Shown: positions 1 through 10,628 of the stretch, piece by piece
How positions within the stretch are numbered: the stretch's first letter is position 1
Layout of the letters: each line of letters starts with the position of its first letter
Source of the DNA: Woeseiaceae bacterium
GTDB taxonomy: Bacteria; Pseudomonadota; Gammaproteobacteria; Steroidobacterales; Woeseiaceae
Direction of reading: 5' to 3'
Length of the DNA: 64,000 nt
Assembly: GCA_030065985.1 (NCBI GenBank)
Contig: JASJCM010000009.1
Span: 62,001-126,000, forward strand
Program-made: the position numbers and the translations under genes
The notes under the pieces: model-generated
What the model was told of the DNA's origin: nothing
Database searches by the model: none
What the model saw: only the letters and a program-made list of their open reading frames with translations

Positions 1-1415
1 GCCCGGGTCGGGTCGTCGGTTGCGTAGTCGTAGCGCGTCATGTCGATGTCTTCGAAACGTACGCCGGGCGTAAATATCCAGTCGCCCGCCGAGATCTTCG
101 AGTCGACGAACAGTGACGTCACGTCGGCATCCGACACGCGGTTCGTGTTCGAACCGCCTGCTGCCGCGGTCGTTAGCACGAGCGTGCCGTTGTCCATACG
201 GTAGCCGTCCTGGTGCTGAAAGCGGTCTTCTTCATCCTTGTGGAGTCGAATGCCGGTCGACAGCAACAGGCCAACGTCACCGAGATTCAGATCCCAGTCG
301 ATCTTGGCCTGCACGCCTTGCGAGTAGTAGGTGCGGTTGTTGGCACGAATCTGGATGTCGTCGTCGGCGCTCGTGGCACCGGTCAGGTAGCCGTACTCGG
401 TCGCGTAGGCAACCGGATCGGCCAGCGCGTTGCCGGCGCTCTGGCCCGCGACGGACTGCAGCTTGTACCAGTTACGCTGGAAGTCGTTGCGATACGCCGT
501 TACTTCACCGCGCCAGTTGGCGTCGGTGTCGATGACGTAGGTCGCCTGGTAGGTCTCGTGCTCGCTCTGGAACGTGTCATTTGCAGACGCAGCATAACGA
601 CGATTCGGGTCGAGAGCGAAGTCCGCATCGGTCAGGCCGAGGTAGGTTTCGTTCGAGAACTGGTCGGTGTAGCCGAGCTTGACGCGCAGGCTCTGATACA
701 CGCGGCTCGTCGGGCTCGAGTCGAACTGGAACTTCGCCATGTAGTCCTCGATGTCGTAGCCCGTGTCGCCACCGACCGGACCGTCGATCGATTTGAAGCC
801 GTCGCTCTGTGCCTGCACGGTCTCGAGCAGCCACGAGACGCGTTCGCCGCGATTGCCGACATTAAGGTGTGCATCGAGTGTGGAATGATCGCCGCCGCGA
901 ATGTCGACATTGGCGCCCATCGCGTCGGGAATCGGCGTCGAGATCATGTTGAGCGCGCCGCCCGTCGTGCGCGGGCCAACTGCGACAGCTGCCGGACCCT
1001 TGAGCACTTCGAGCGCGCTCATGCGACGCTGTGTCGGGAAGTAGTAGGCCGAGGACGCGGCGTAAGGGGCCGGCGCGATGAGGACGCCGTCCTCGAGCAG
1101 GGCAATACGCGCGCTGCGGTCGAGGCCTGAGCCGCGGATTCCGATATTCGGTCGCAGGCCAAAGCCTTCTTCTTCCTGGATATACACGCCCGGTACCGAG
1201 CGGAGCACGCGAAGGATGTCAGCATTGACGTAAGCGCGCAGTTCCTCGGTGTCGACGACGTGGGCAGAGCCGGGAATGTCGGCGGCATCGATCTTCTTGC
1301 CGATGATCGTGACGGTGTCGATCTCTTCGATGGCCGGCTGTTCTTCGGCGACAGCGCCAAAAGGAAGCAGGGCGATGGCGGCGCAAATCCCTGCGCGGCG
1401 GTTCGATGTGTGCAT
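1..1415 (-). CDS. TonB-dependent outer-membrane receptor, FecA-like (C-terminal part runs off left edge)
   Basis: Manual translation from ATG at 1415 (minus): MHTSNRRAGICAAIALLPFGAVAEEQPAIEEIDTVTIIGKKIDAADIPGSAHVVDTEELRAYVNADILRVLRSVPGVYIQEEEGFGLRPNIGIRGSG...; TonB-box-like and plug motifs (RSVPGVYIQEE, IGIRGSG, LKGPAAVAVGPRTTGGALN). Absent from the ORF track because it is open at the edge. Confidence 0.85.
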   Translation of the reverse strand, partial: MHTSNRRAGICAAIALLPFGAVAEEQPAIEEIDTVTIIGKKIDAADIPGSAHVVDTEELRAYVNADILRVLRSVPGVYIQEEEGFGLRPNIGIRGSGLDRSARIALLEDGVLIAPAPYAASSAYYFPTQRRMSALEVLKGPAAVAVGPRTTGGALNMISTPIPDAMGANVDIRGGDHSTLDAHLNVGNRGERVSWLLETVQAQSDGFKSIDGPVGGDTGYDIEDYMAKFQFDSSPTSRVYQSLRVKLGYTDQFSNETYLGLTDADFALDPNRRYAASANDTFQSEHETYQATYVIDTDANWRGEVTAYRNDFQRNWYKLQSVAGQSAGNALADPVAYATEYGYLTGATSADDDIQIRANNRTYYSQGVQAKIDWDLNLGDVGLLLSTGIRLHKDEEDRFQHQDGYRMDNGTLVLTTAAAGGSNTNRVSDADVTSLFVDSKISAGDWIFTPGVRFEDIDMTRYDYATDDPTR

Positions 1416-1462
1416 CGTGTCTGTATACCGGTTGGGGTAGAATGCCCAAACGGTAATGTAAA

Positions 1463-1477
1463 TGAGAATGATTCGCA
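1463..1477. promoter_or_regulatory. Candidate Fur box upstream of the TonB receptor
   Basis: TGAGAATGATTCGCA resembles the 7-1-7 Fur consensus TGATAATnATTATCA (12 of 14 defined positions minus mismatches in the right arm); lies about 50 bp upstream of the receptor start. Confidence 0.5.
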
Positions 1478-1639
1478 ACTGCGGTTAGTACGTATTCCAG
1501 GACTATTTTCCTGCTTATGTGAAATGCCCGAATTCGACGAAGTGCACACCGATCCGTGTGATTCACCTACTGCAATCCATTGATTTTTCGTGGCACCATT
1601 GCGTCTCGTCGTTCGCTTGGGGCAGCGCACTACATCGGC

Positions 1640-3019
1640 ATGACTGAAAACGACCGTAAACTTCTTATCGTTGAGGACGACGCGAGCCTGCTTGATGAGT
1701 ACAAGCAGTGCTTCGACGAGTATGGCGTATCGACAGCCGTGGACCGCGACCACGCGATCGCCGAACTTCGGCGCCACGAACCGGCCGTTGTCTTGCTCGA
1801 CCTCGATCTGCCGCCGAAAAGTGACGACATGGAAGGCGGGCTCGCCGCGCTTGCCGATGTCCTGAAGCTCGCCCCGCACACCAAGGTCATCGTCCTGATC
1901 GACAATGTCGAGCAGGAGATAGCGCTCGAGGCGGTTGCCCAGGGCGCTTACAACTTCTACAAGAAACCGATCGACCCGGACATCCTCCGCCTGATCGTGA
2001 ATCGCGCGTTCGCGATCTACGAACTCGAAGCCGAGAACCGGCGCTTGCAAAACAAGGTCAATGAATCGCCGCTCGACGGTATCGTTGCCGCGAGCGAAGC
2101 GATGCTTGCTGTTTGTCGCATGATCGAGAAGGTTGCGCCGACCGATGTGACGACGTTACTGCTCGGCGAGAGCGGTACGGGCAAGGAACTGCTGGCGCGT
2201 GCCGTGCATCGACTGAGTCCGCGCGCCGACAACAGTTTCGTCGCAATCAACTGTGCGGCCATTCCCGAGAACCTGCTTGAGTCCGAGTTGTTCGGTCACG
2301 AGAAAGGCGCGTTCACGGGCGCGCACAAGCAGACCGTCGGCAAGGTCGAAGTCGCGAACGGCGGCACGCTGTTTCTCGACGAAATCGGCGACATGCCGAT
2401 GGCGCTGCAGGCGAAGCTGCTGCGCTTCCTCCAGGAGCGTGTCATCGAGCGAGTCGGTGGTCGCAAGGAAATACCGGTCGACGTGCGCGTTGTTTGCGCG
2501 ACGAACCAGAACCTCGAAGATCTGATCCGGGAAGGGCAGTTCAGGGAAGACCTCTTCTATCGCGTCAGCGAAATCACGATCAATATCCCGCCGTATCGCG
2601 ACCGTGAAGAAGGCCGCCTGATTCTCGCGCGCACGCTGTTGCACAAGTACGCGAAGTTGCAGAAGCGAGCGATCAACGGCTTCACCGACGATGCCGTTGC
2701 CGCTATCGAGGGCTATTCCTGGCCCGGCAACGTCCGCGAACTTGAGAACAAGATCAAGGGTGCGGTCATCATGGCCGACGGCAAGCTGGTCACGGCGCTG
2801 GACCTCGGCCTGACAGCGAACGACGACGTCGAGTCACTGAATCTTCGCGAGGTTCGCCAGCGGGCCGAGTCGAAGGCAATCCGCGTCGCGCTCACACGCT
2901 GCTACGGCAATATCTCGAAGGCCTCCGAGATGCTCGGCATCACGCGCCCGACGCTTTATGACCTGCTCAACAAGTACGGCATGAGCGCCGACAGCTACTC
3001 GAAGAAAGCCGCGTCCTAG
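1640..3019 (+). CDS. Sigma-54 response regulator resembling the PEP-CTERM-associated PrsR family
   Basis: Receiver ([34 protein letters not shown]), AAA+ ([14 protein letters not shown]) and Fis-type HTH; the receiver style matches the PEP-CTERM-box response regulator family. Confidence 0.75.
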   Translation: MTENDRKLLIVEDDASLLDEYKQCFDEYGVSTAVDRDHAIAELRRHEPAVVLLDLDLPPKSDDMEGGLAALADVLKLAPHTKVIVLIDNVEQEIALEAVAQGAYNFYKKPIDPDILRLIVNRAFAIYELEAENRRLQNKVNESPLDGIVAASEAMLAVCRMIEKVAPTDVTTLLLGESGTGKELLARAVHRLSPRADNSFVAINCAAIPENLLESELFGHEKGAFTGAHKQTVGKVEVANGGTLFLDEIGDMPMALQAKLLRFLQERVIERVGGRKEIPVDVRVVCATNQNLEDLIREGQFREDLFYRVSEITINIPPYRDREEGRLILARTLLHKYAKLQKRAINGFTDDAVAAIEGYSWPGNVRELENKIKGAVIMADGKLVTALDLGLTANDDVESLNLREVRQRAESKAIRVALTRCYGNISKASEMLGITRPTLYDLLNKYGMSADSYSKKAAS

Positions 3020-3253
3020 ATTATTTGCGCAGATCGCGCGCCGTTTTCCCGTTTCAGGCCATTCAGCGCGCTTCGCGTGGTCCGAACCTGTCGAAGGGCA
3101 TCGTTTTGATGCTCAGCACCTTGTAACTCGTAGTTCACGTAGATTCTCAAACCCCGTCCGGGCCCCTCATTTTCCTGTAATAAATGAACCATATACGGTG
3201 TCTGTACTGGGTCTAAATCTCGGTAATAACGAACAACAAACGAGGGTGGAGCA

Positions 3254-3481
3254 ATGGGCGATACGGGACAGGCGGAGAGGTCCGGTACCGGAGTTACTTA
3301 CCGGCTGCGGAGCAGCGTACTCGGTTGGTTTTTTCGGCTCGAGGAATTGCCGACCGGCTTCTGGCGCGCGAAAGGACGCGATCTTCACGGCAACACGGTC
3401 AACCTGATTGGCAGCGATCCGAGCACGGTCTTGTCGATTGCGGAAGGCGCCGCGCGCGAGATCAGTGAGGCAGTAGCCTGA
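3254..3481 (+). CDS. Small hypothetical protein (75 aa)
   Basis: ORF with GGTGGAG-like RBS just upstream of ATG; no recognised domain. Confidence 0.4.
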   Translation: MGDTGQAERSGTGVTYRLRSSVLGWFFRLEELPTGFWRAKGRDLHGNTVNLIGSDPSTVLSIAEGAAREISEAVA

Positions 3482-3488
3482 CGCGAGG

Positions 3489-4841
3489 CTAGCGCGACTT
3501 GAACGAGTCGGGGTTCAGGTCGTGGCGTGCGAGCAGCTTGTAAAAGTCGGTGCGATTGCGTTTCGCGAGTCGCGCCGCCTGGCTGACATTACCCATCGTA
3601 ATCTGCAGGATCTGCGACAGGTAATTGCGCGTGAATTCGTCGCGCGCATCCGAGAACGACGCCAGCTTGCCCGCGTGCTCGCCGAGTGACTGCTGCACGA
3701 GCTCGCCACTGATCACCGGTGAGCGCGACAGCGCAACGTTCTGACGCACGATGTTGTAGAGCTGGCGAATGTTGCCCGGCCACTCGGCCGTAACCAGCAT
3801 CTCGACCGCTTCGGGTGCGTATACCTTGCGCTCCTGGTCGGCCTCCGCAGCAATCAGCTGCAGGAAATGCGCGACCAGTAGCGGGATATCCTCGCGGCGT
3901 CCGTCGAGCGTCGGCAGCTTGATGTTGACGACATTGAGGCGGTAGTAGAGGTCTTCGCGGAAGCGTCCCTGCGTCATCAATTCCTGCAGGTCCCGGTGCG
4001 TCGCCGAGATCACGCGCACATCGATCTGCTTCGCCTCAGTACTGCCGACGGGGCGAACCTGGCTTTCCTGTAGCACGCGCAGCAGTTTGACCTGCAGGCG
4101 CATCGGCATGTCGCCGATCTCGTCGAGCAGCAGCGTGCCGCCCTCGGCCGCCTGGAACAGGCCCTCGTGCGACCGCGTCGCGCCAGTGAACGCGCCCTTC
4201 TCGTGACCGAACAATTCGGACTCGAGCAGGTTCTCGGCCATGGCTGAGCAGTTGATCGCGGTAAACGGCTTGTTGCGGCGTTCGCTCGCATCGTGAATCG
4301 CTTGCGCGAGCAGTTCCTTACCGGTGCCACTTTCGCCCGTGATCAGCACGCGCGCGTCGGTTGCGGCGACCATCTTGGCCTGCTGCAGCACCTCTTTCAT
4401 CGCGGCGTTGCGGGTAATGATGCTTGATGCCCAGTCTTCCTCGACGTCGACGCTGCCCGAGACTTTTAGCGCGCGGTCAACGAGCGACATGAGCTCGTCC
4501 TTGTCGATGGGCTTGGTCAGGAAGCCGAACGCGCCGTGCTGCGTTGCGGTTACGGCATCCGGGATCGTGCCGTGCGCCGTGATGATCACGACGCGCAGGC
4601 CGGGCGACTTCGTCTGCAGTTCCTTGAGCAGCCCGATGCCGTCCATCTTGTCCATGCGCAGGTCGGTGATGACAAGGTCAGGGCTGAACTGACGCAGGGC
4701 GCCGAGCGCCTTGTGTGCGGACTCGACCGCCTCGACTTCGTATCCTTCCGCGCGCAGGCGGATGCTCAACAGGCGCAGCAATCCCGGGTCGTCATCGACG
4801 AGCAGGATCTTGCCTTCACGTTGTGGCTGCTTGGCTGCCAT
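3489..4841 (-). CDS. glrR: Sigma-54 response regulator, GlrR/QseF-like
   Basis: Receiver + AAA+ ([39 protein letters not shown]) + HTH; adjacent to a cognate-looking HAMP kinase and a lipoprotein, as in qseE-qseG-qseF. Confidence 0.75.
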   Translation of the reverse strand: MAAKQPQREGKILLVDDDPGLLRLLSIRLRAEGYEVEAVESAHKALGALRQFSPDLVITDLRMDKMDGIGLLKELQTKSPGLRVVIITAHGTIPDAVTATQHGAFGFLTKPIDKDELMSLVDRALKVSGSVDVEEDWASSIITRNAAMKEVLQQAKMVAATDARVLITGESGTGKELLAQAIHDASERRNKPFTAINCSAMAENLLESELFGHEKGAFTGATRSHEGLFQAAEGGTLLLDEIGDMPMRLQVKLLRVLQESQVRPVGSTEAKQIDVRVISATHRDLQELMTQGRFREDLYYRLNVVNIKLPTLDGRREDIPLLVAHFLQLIAAEADQERKVYAPEAVEMLVTAEWPGNIRQLYNIVRQNVALSRSPVISGELVQQSLGEHAGKLASFSDARDEFTRNYLSQILQITMGNVSQAARLAKRNRTDFYKLLARHDLNPDSFKSR

Positions 4842-4885
4842 GAGGAGAGGTTAACAAAATATAGGAATGGCTGACCTAGTTAAAT

Positions 4886-4930
4886 GGGGACATTCTGCTT
4901 TTCCACGTAGCGGAAAAGCAGAATGTCCCC
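4886..4930. repeat. REP-like solitary inverted repeat (19-bp perfect arms, 7-nt spacer)
   Basis: GGGGACATTCTGCTTTTCC-acgtagc-GGAAAAGCAGAATGTCCCC, read directly in the 4842-4937 intergenic region. Confidence 0.9.
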
Positions 4931-4937
4931 TTATTCC

Positions 4938-5567
4938 TTATTCCTGCTCACGGATCGACCGTTCGATCGACGTGATTGCCTCGAGCTTCTGTTCGGCGTC
5001 CTCGAGTTCGCGGCGCAGTTGCCGATTCTCGGCCTCGACGCTCGCGAGGCGCTGGCTGATGGCCTGTTCCTCCGTGCGCGCGGCCCGGTTCGACGACTCG
5101 CGCAGGCGCCGTGCTTCGGAGGTTGTGACGATCAGGCGTTCGACATTATTCAGGTGAATCGTGGCAAGCGCGATCTCGGCCGTGGTCAGCAGCTCGGTGC
5201 GTGCCAGTACCTCGCGCAGCATGCTCTCCGCCTCGCCGAAATCCGATTCCGGGTGACCGGGCGTGGCGAGCACGAGCGCCAGGCGCAGATTTGTGTTCGG
5301 GCCGGGCGTTAGCTGAGAGGCCGAGGCAGCGTCCGCATAGATCTCGGCTTGCATCGCCGGATCGCCGGACGCGAGGTCCTGCAGTTCGCGGAGGTACACA
5401 TCCGCATCAGGCGCGCCGAGGATGACGACGTCGTCAGCATTTGCCGTTTTTCGTCCCTTGAGCCAGTCGCCGGCCTTGCTGGCCGCGGCACACCCGGACA
5501 GCATCGACACCGCGACGAGCACCGTCACGGTCGAAAACAGTTTCGTTGTCGTTCCTGTCTTATGCAT
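4938..5567 (-). CDS. QseG-like lipoprotein
   Basis: Lipobox (VLVAVSMLSGCAAA); C-terminal coiled coil; positioned between kinase and regulator. Confidence 0.6.
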   Translation of the reverse strand: MHKTGTTTKLFSTVTVLVAVSMLSGCAAASKAGDWLKGRKTANADDVVILGAPDADVYLRELQDLASGDPAMQAEIYADAASASQLTPGPNTNLRLALVLATPGHPESDFGEAESMLREVLARTELLTTAEIALATIHLNNVERLIVTTSEARRLRESSNRAARTEEQAISQRLASVEAENRQLRRELEDAEQKLEAITSIERSIREQE

Positions 5568-7026
5568 TGGCTGCCAGTTTCTGTTGTCCAACCTCGCGCG
5601 CCTGCGGGATGTGAATCCTGAAGTGCGCGCCCGTGAATTCGTCCGAATCGATCAGTTCCACCGAACCATCGTGCGCCTGGATACATTCCAGTACGACGGA
5701 CAGGCCGATACCCGTGCCGCCGACCTGACCACCCTGTTCGCGGCGGCCCTGGAAGAATGCCTCGAAAATGCGCGGACTTTCTTCTTCGGGGATGCCGGGT
5801 CCCGTGTCGCCAAACTCCAGCACGAAACTCGTTGGCAGTCGGCGGGCACGAATCGTGATCAGGCCGCCCCGCGGCGTGAACTTGATCGCATTCGATAGCA
5901 GATTATCCAGCACTGTGCGGATTTTGTCTTGATCCGCGTTCACAATAATGTCGTCTACCTCGAGTTTCAGCTGAATATTTGCGGCCTTTAGAGCGAGTCT
6001 CTGCGCCTTGGCGATCGAAATCACCTGTGCGCGCAGCGGGAAATCGCTCAGCGTCAATACCTCGCTCTTGGTTTGCCAGGCGCTGAATGAGAGCAGGTTT
6101 TCGATCAGCTGCTGCAGTTTGAGGCCGTTCATGCGCAAGATGTCGGTCACTTCGCGCTGCGGCGCGTCGAGTTCTCCAACCGAGCCGTCGAGCAGCAATT
6201 CCGTGCCTTCGCGAATATTGGCCAGCGGTGTCTTCAATTCGTGCGACATGTGGCGCAGGAACTTGTTCTTCTCCTGCGCGAGTTCGAGCAGCCGGACGCG
6301 CAGCCATTCGAGCTGCCGGCCGAGGCGTTCGAGATCGGTCGGTCCGCGCACCTCGATCGGCCTCGCGAAACCACTTTCACCGAGCTGGCCGATGGCTTTG
6401 TCGAGCTGCGAAATCGGACGCGCCACGAGCAGCGTGAAGATGAGAATGAGCACCAGCGTGCCCGGCACGAGCGCCGCGACCTGCCAGGCCGAGACTTTCT
6501 GCGCATCGCGGGCCGTCTTCTGCAGGTTGGAGAGCTCGTTGTCGACGTAGGCCGTCAGTAGTCCTGTCAGGCGATCGGTCCGCTCGCGCAGCGGGACGAA
6601 GCGCGCGATCGCTGCGGTCATCTGTTCGTCAGTGACCTCGGGGTCGGCCAGTTCGGCAAAGATCGAACGCGCGCCGCGGCCGATCGAGCCGGCCAGGTCG
6701 GCAGCGTTTGCTTCCTCGGCGAGCGGCGCCATGTTGTTGAGTAGGCCCAGAACAGCGTCGAGGTCATCGCGCAGAATCTGCACGCTCTCGGGGTTGCGCA
6801 GTACCTGATACTGACGAGCGACGCGCTCCAGCGTGCCGAGCTGCTCTTCAAGCCGGCGGTTGTTCTCGGCCGCGGTCACGCCTGTGAACACGAGACGCTC
6901 GCTTTGTTCGGCAACGCGGTCGAGATTGACGAGCGCCCAGATAACGGCGATCAGCAGCGGCAGGGCGACGAGCCCGAAACCGACCAGCAGCAGGCCGTTC
7001 AGTGATCTTGGACGCGGAAACTTCAT
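5560..7026 (-). CDS. glrK: Membrane HAMP sensor histidine kinase, GlrK/QseE-like
   Basis: Two TM segments, HAMP, H-box (FLRHMSHELKTPLANI), ATPase boxes (NLLSNAIKFTPRGG, GDTGPGIP, GGTGIGLSVV). Confidence 0.8.
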   Translation of the reverse strand: MKFPRPRSLNGLLLVGFGLVALPLLIAVIWALVNLDRVAEQSERLVFTGVTAAENNRRLEEQLGTLERVARQYQVLRNPESVQILRDDLDAVLGLLNNMAPLAEEANAADLAGSIGRGARSIFAELADPEVTDEQMTAAIARFVPLRERTDRLTGLLTAYVDNELSNLQKTARDAQKVSAWQVAALVPGTLVLILIFTLLVARPISQLDKAIGQLGESGFARPIEVRGPTDLERLGRQLEWLRVRLLELAQEKNKFLRHMSHELKTPLANIREGTELLLDGSVGELDAPQREVTDILRMNGLKLQQLIENLLSFSAWQTKSEVLTLSDFPLRAQVISIAKAQRLALKAANIQLKLEVDDIIVNADQDKIRTVLDNLLSNAIKFTPRGGLITIRARRLPTSFVLEFGDTGPGIPEEESPRIFEAFFQGRREQGGQVGGTGIGLSVVLECIQAHDGSVELIDSDEFTGAHFRIHIPQAREVGQQKLAANA

Positions 7027-7032
7027 GTTTTC

Positions 7033-8043
7033 TCAGGCGGCCCAGTACGCCGTTGGGTCGTGGGCAGCGATCTTGCGTTCCCATTCGAGACTGGTGCGCA
7101 CAATGGTATCAAGATCGTCGAACTTCGGGGCCCAGCCGAGAACCGCGCGGACGCGTTCCGCGACAGCAATGAGTTCAGGCGGGTCTCCGGCGCGGCGCGC
7201 CTCTTCAGAGATGTTGAGCGGTTTGCCATTGGCTCGCTCAACGGCGGCCAGGACCTCGCGCACGCTGTAGCCGTGGCCGTAGCCGCAGTTCAGCACTGCG
7301 GACTCGCCGCCGTTGCGCAGGTAGGTCAAAGCGTCGAGGTGCGCGGTGGCGAGATCCTCGACGTGGATGTAATCGCGCAGTCCTGTGCCGTCCGGCGTCG
7401 GATAATCTGTGCCATAGATTGCAATACCGGGTCGGCGACCCGTGGCCGCTTCGCACGCGACTTTGACGAGCAGCGTTGCTTTGGGCGTCGACTGCCCGAT
7501 CGTGCCGGTTGGTTCGCAGCCGGCCACATTGAAATAGCGCAATGCGACGTAGGCCGGGCCACCGGCCGCTGCCAGGTCGCGCAGCATCCACTCGGTCATG
7601 AGTTTCGACGTGCCGTAGGGGTTAATCGGCGCAGTCGGCGAATCCTCCGACGCGCGGCCGCTCTCCGGCATGCCATAGACGGCGGCCGTTGACGAAAACA
7701 CGATGTTCTTCACGCCGCGACGATTCGCAACCTCGAGCAGCGTGCGGCTCGACGCCGTGTTATTGCGGTAATACTTGAGGGGATCTGCGACGGACTCGGG
7801 CACGATCGTGTGCGCCGCAAAGTGCATCACCGTGTCGATATCGTGCTCGGAGAAGATGCGCTCAAGGAGGGCAGCATCGCCGGTGTCGCCGATAATGAGG
7901 TCGCCCGCCGTCACGGCCGCTTCGAAGCCCGTCGACAGGTTGTCGAGCGTTACGACCGCTTCGCCGGACCGGCCGAGCTGTCGAACCACGTGGCTGCCGA
8001 TATAGCCGGCACCACCAGTCACGAGTATCTTATTGTTTTTCAT
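7033..8043 (-). CDS. galE: UDP-glucose 4-epimerase
   Basis: NAD-binding GGAGYIGSHVV, YGTSKLMTEW, YFNVAGCEP. Confidence 0.93.
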   Translation of the reverse strand: MKNNKILVTGGAGYIGSHVVRQLGRSGEAVVTLDNLSTGFEAAVTAGDLIIGDTGDAALLERIFSEHDIDTVMHFAAHTIVPESVADPLKYYRNNTASSRTLLEVANRRGVKNIVFSSTAAVYGMPESGRASEDSPTAPINPYGTSKLMTEWMLRDLAAAGGPAYVALRYFNVAGCEPTGTIGQSTPKATLLVKVACEAATGRRPGIAIYGTDYPTPDGTGLRDYIHVEDLATAHLDALTYLRNGGESAVLNCGYGHGYSVREVLAAVERANGKPLNISEEARRAGDPPELIAVAERVRAVLGWAPKFDDLDTIVRTSLEWERKIAAHDPTAYWAA

Positions 8044-8272
8044 AGAATAAATCTCAAACGAAACAATTGGTTTCAGATTTTGTGAACCCAGCATGCGAAT
8101 CTAGGCCGAAGTTTATCAATACTGGTGGACATAAGAGCGGACCTGAGTCCCACTGTGCTTTGTGATGTAACGAACTGATATGTCGCAAAAATCGCACGGT
8201 TCTCGTTATGTTCGTGTTCAGTTTTAAACGTTACTATTTATATTCACCTACGCTTGGGATGGTGACTACAGC

Positions 8273-10621
8273 ATGAAGCAGGTTCCTGGCCTTATGAAGG
8301 GCGCTCTGGCGCTGTGTGCGTTTAGTCTAGCCGCTTGTGGCGGCAGCAGTTCGGATAGCAGCGGCGGGACGACACCACCACCGCCGGCCAACAATCCGCC
8401 GACGGCGAATGCCGGCGCGGACATATCCGTTGATGAAATGTCGTCGGTTGGTCTCTCGGGCACTGCGTCGGACCCGGATGCCGGTGACACCCTCAGCTAT
8501 CTGTGGATCCAGACCGACGGCCCGACGGTTACGTTGACCGACAACGACACGCTGACGCCAAGTTTCACGGCGCCGGATGTCCTCGCAACGGCGACTCCGG
8601 TCACGCTGACGTTCCAGTTCCAGGTGACGGACGGCACAGTCAACGTCAATGACTCCGTCATAGTCACCGTCAACGACATCGGCGTCGGCACGAACAGTCC
8701 CCCGGTCGCTAACGCAGGACCGGACCGGGACGTTGCCGAAGTCACCCTCGTTGTTCTCGACGGCACCGCGTCAAGCGACCCGGATCCGGCCGACACGCTC
8801 ACTTATTCGTGGCAGCAGACCGCTGGCGCAACCGTCACGCTGGATGACAGCACGGCTAGTCAGCCGGAATTCACCTCGCCCGACGTGGCGCCGGGTGTCA
8901 CAGAAACGCTGACGTTCGAGCTGACCGTCAATGACGGCACTGATACTTCGACGGATACCGTCGATATTCGTGTTGCGGAAGGTATGAGCGCGGTCACCGT
9001 GGCGGGCAAACTGACTTACGAATTCGTGCCGCCGTCAGTTGTGGGCGGCGCTTGCAGCCTGAATTTCAATGCGATTGACGTTCGCCCGATTCGCCAGGCG
9101 ACCGTACAGCTCGTTGATGCGAACGACGACACCAATGTCCTGGACACCACAACGACCGATGACAACGGTGATTACTCGTTCACCAATGTCGGCGGCAGTA
9201 CCGACGTACGTATTCGCGTGCGTGCAGAGCTCATTCGGAACGGCACCCCGGGATGGAACGTCGAGGTTCGCGACAACACGTCGGACATAGGTAATCCGCT
9301 CAGCCAGCGGCCGATCTACGTCGTGCAGTGGGCCTCGTTCAACACGGGCGTCAACAACATCACGGATGCCGACTTTACCGCGACGACTGGCTGGGACGGC
9401 ACTGCCTACACGGGAACGCGAGCGGCCGCGCCGATGGCGATCCTCGATCAGATTTACACGGGCATGCTGGCGATTACGTCGGAAGCTGGCTACGAGAACG
9501 AAGTCTTCCCGCCGCTCGATGCGTTCTGGAGCGTCAACAATACTCTCACCGGCACGCTGGACGAGGATGCCGGCGAGTTACCGGCCTCGTTCTACCGCAC
9601 CAGCATCGATTCGTTATTCCTGCTCGGCGACGCAAATGTCGATACTGAGGAGTTCGATGACCACGTCACGATGCACGAGTGGGGTCACTACTTCGAGGAC
9701 GTGTTCTCGCGCTCCGACTCGATTGGCGGTCCGCACAGGATCGGCGCCAGTATCGACGCGCGTCTCGCGTGGGGCGAAGGCTGGGCAACGGCGCTCGCGG
9801 CGATCGTGTTGAACGAACAGCAGTACTGCGATACCGGTCCTGCCGATGGCACCGGCTTTGGACTCAGCACCGAGAATGAGAATCGCGGGCCGCAGGGCTG
9901 GATGAACGAGATGTCCGTTGCCACGTTCCTCTACGACCTTTGGGACACTGACAATGACGGTTCCGACACGAGCTCTATCGGCTTCAAGCCGATCCTTGAC
10001 ACGATGTTCGGTCCGCAGGCGAACACCGAAGCGTTCACGACGTTGTTCTCGTTTGCGACCGAGATTCGTAATCAGGTGCTCAGCGCGGATCGCGCTTTCA
10101 TAGACTCGCAACTGCAGCGCGAGAACATCGAGGTGACGATGCTCGATATCTGGGGCTCGAGTCAGAACATGATTTCGACGCCGCCGAACCAGGCTCGCGA
10201 CGTCCTGCCGCTCTATATCGACCTTCCGATCGGCGCCCCGCCGATCAATGTCTGCGTTAACAGCGACTACGACAATGATCGAGAAGGCAACAAGCTCGCT
10301 CAATACCGTTATCTGCGCTTCACGACGACGGGAGGAACACGTGCCTACGCTGTCAGCATTACGACGACGACCCCAACACCCGTAACCGCCGATCCCGACG
10401 ATCGCGATCAGAGCGACCCGGATATGTACGTGTACCGCAACGGCGTGCTGGTTGCTTTCGGCAGATCGGGCGCAGAAAACAGCGAGGCGTTCACGACGCA
10501 ACCGCTGCCGGTCGACACCTACGTAGCCGCGCTGCAGGAGTGGCGCTACGAGGACGACGAAGGGGCGCCTGCCGACTACCCGGACCAGATATGTTTCGAC
10601 GTCACAATCACGCCGCAATAA
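8273..10621 (+). CDS. Secreted lipoprotein with Ig/PKD-like repeats and a putative HExxH zinc metallopeptidase domain
   Basis: Lipobox (LAACGGSSS), two tandem cadherin/PKD-like repeats (PPTANAGADISVDE / PPVANAGPDRDVAE), HEWGH motif followed by GEGWATALA. Confidence 0.65.
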   Translation: MKQVPGLMKGALALCAFSLAACGGSSSDSSGGTTPPPPANNPPTANAGADISVDEMSSVGLSGTASDPDAGDTLSYLWIQTDGPTVTLTDNDTLTPSFTAPDVLATATPVTLTFQFQVTDGTVNVNDSVIVTVNDIGVGTNSPPVANAGPDRDVAEVTLVVLDGTASSDPDPADTLTYSWQQTAGATVTLDDSTASQPEFTSPDVAPGVTETLTFELTVNDGTDTSTDTVDIRVAEGMSAVTVAGKLTYEFVPPSVVGGACSLNFNAIDVRPIRQATVQLVDANDDTNVLDTTTTDDNGDYSFTNVGGSTDVRIRVRAELIRNGTPGWNVEVRDNTSDIGNPLSQRPIYVVQWASFNTGVNNITDADFTATTGWDGTAYTGTRAAAPMAILDQIYTGMLAITSEAGYENEVFPPLDAFWSVNNTLTGTLDEDAGELPASFYRTSIDSLFLLGDANVDTEEFDDHVTMHEWGHYFEDVFSRSDSIGGPHRIGASIDARLAWGEGWATALAAIVLNEQQYCDTGPADGTGFGLSTENENRGPQGWMNEMSVATFLYDLWDTDNDGSDTSSIGFKPILDTMFGPQANTEAFTTLFSFATEIRNQVLSADRAFIDSQLQRENIEVTMLDIWGSSQNMISTPPNQARDVLPLYIDLPIGAPPINVCVNSDYDNDREGNKLAQYRYLRFTTTGGTRAYAVSITTTTPTPVTADPDDRDQSDPDMYVYRNGVLVAFGRSGAENSEAFTTQPLPVDTYVAALQEWRYEDDEGAPADYPDQICFDVTITPQ

Positions 10622-10628
10622 CTCCGCT

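Noticed and set aside
213-1130. 305-aa plus-strand ORF and similar long ORFs antisense to the TonB receptor (also 1019-2050 minus)
   Set aside because: Low-complexity Arg/Val/Ala-rich shadow ORFs typical of high-GC coding DNA; the opposite strand encodes a clear TonB receptor.
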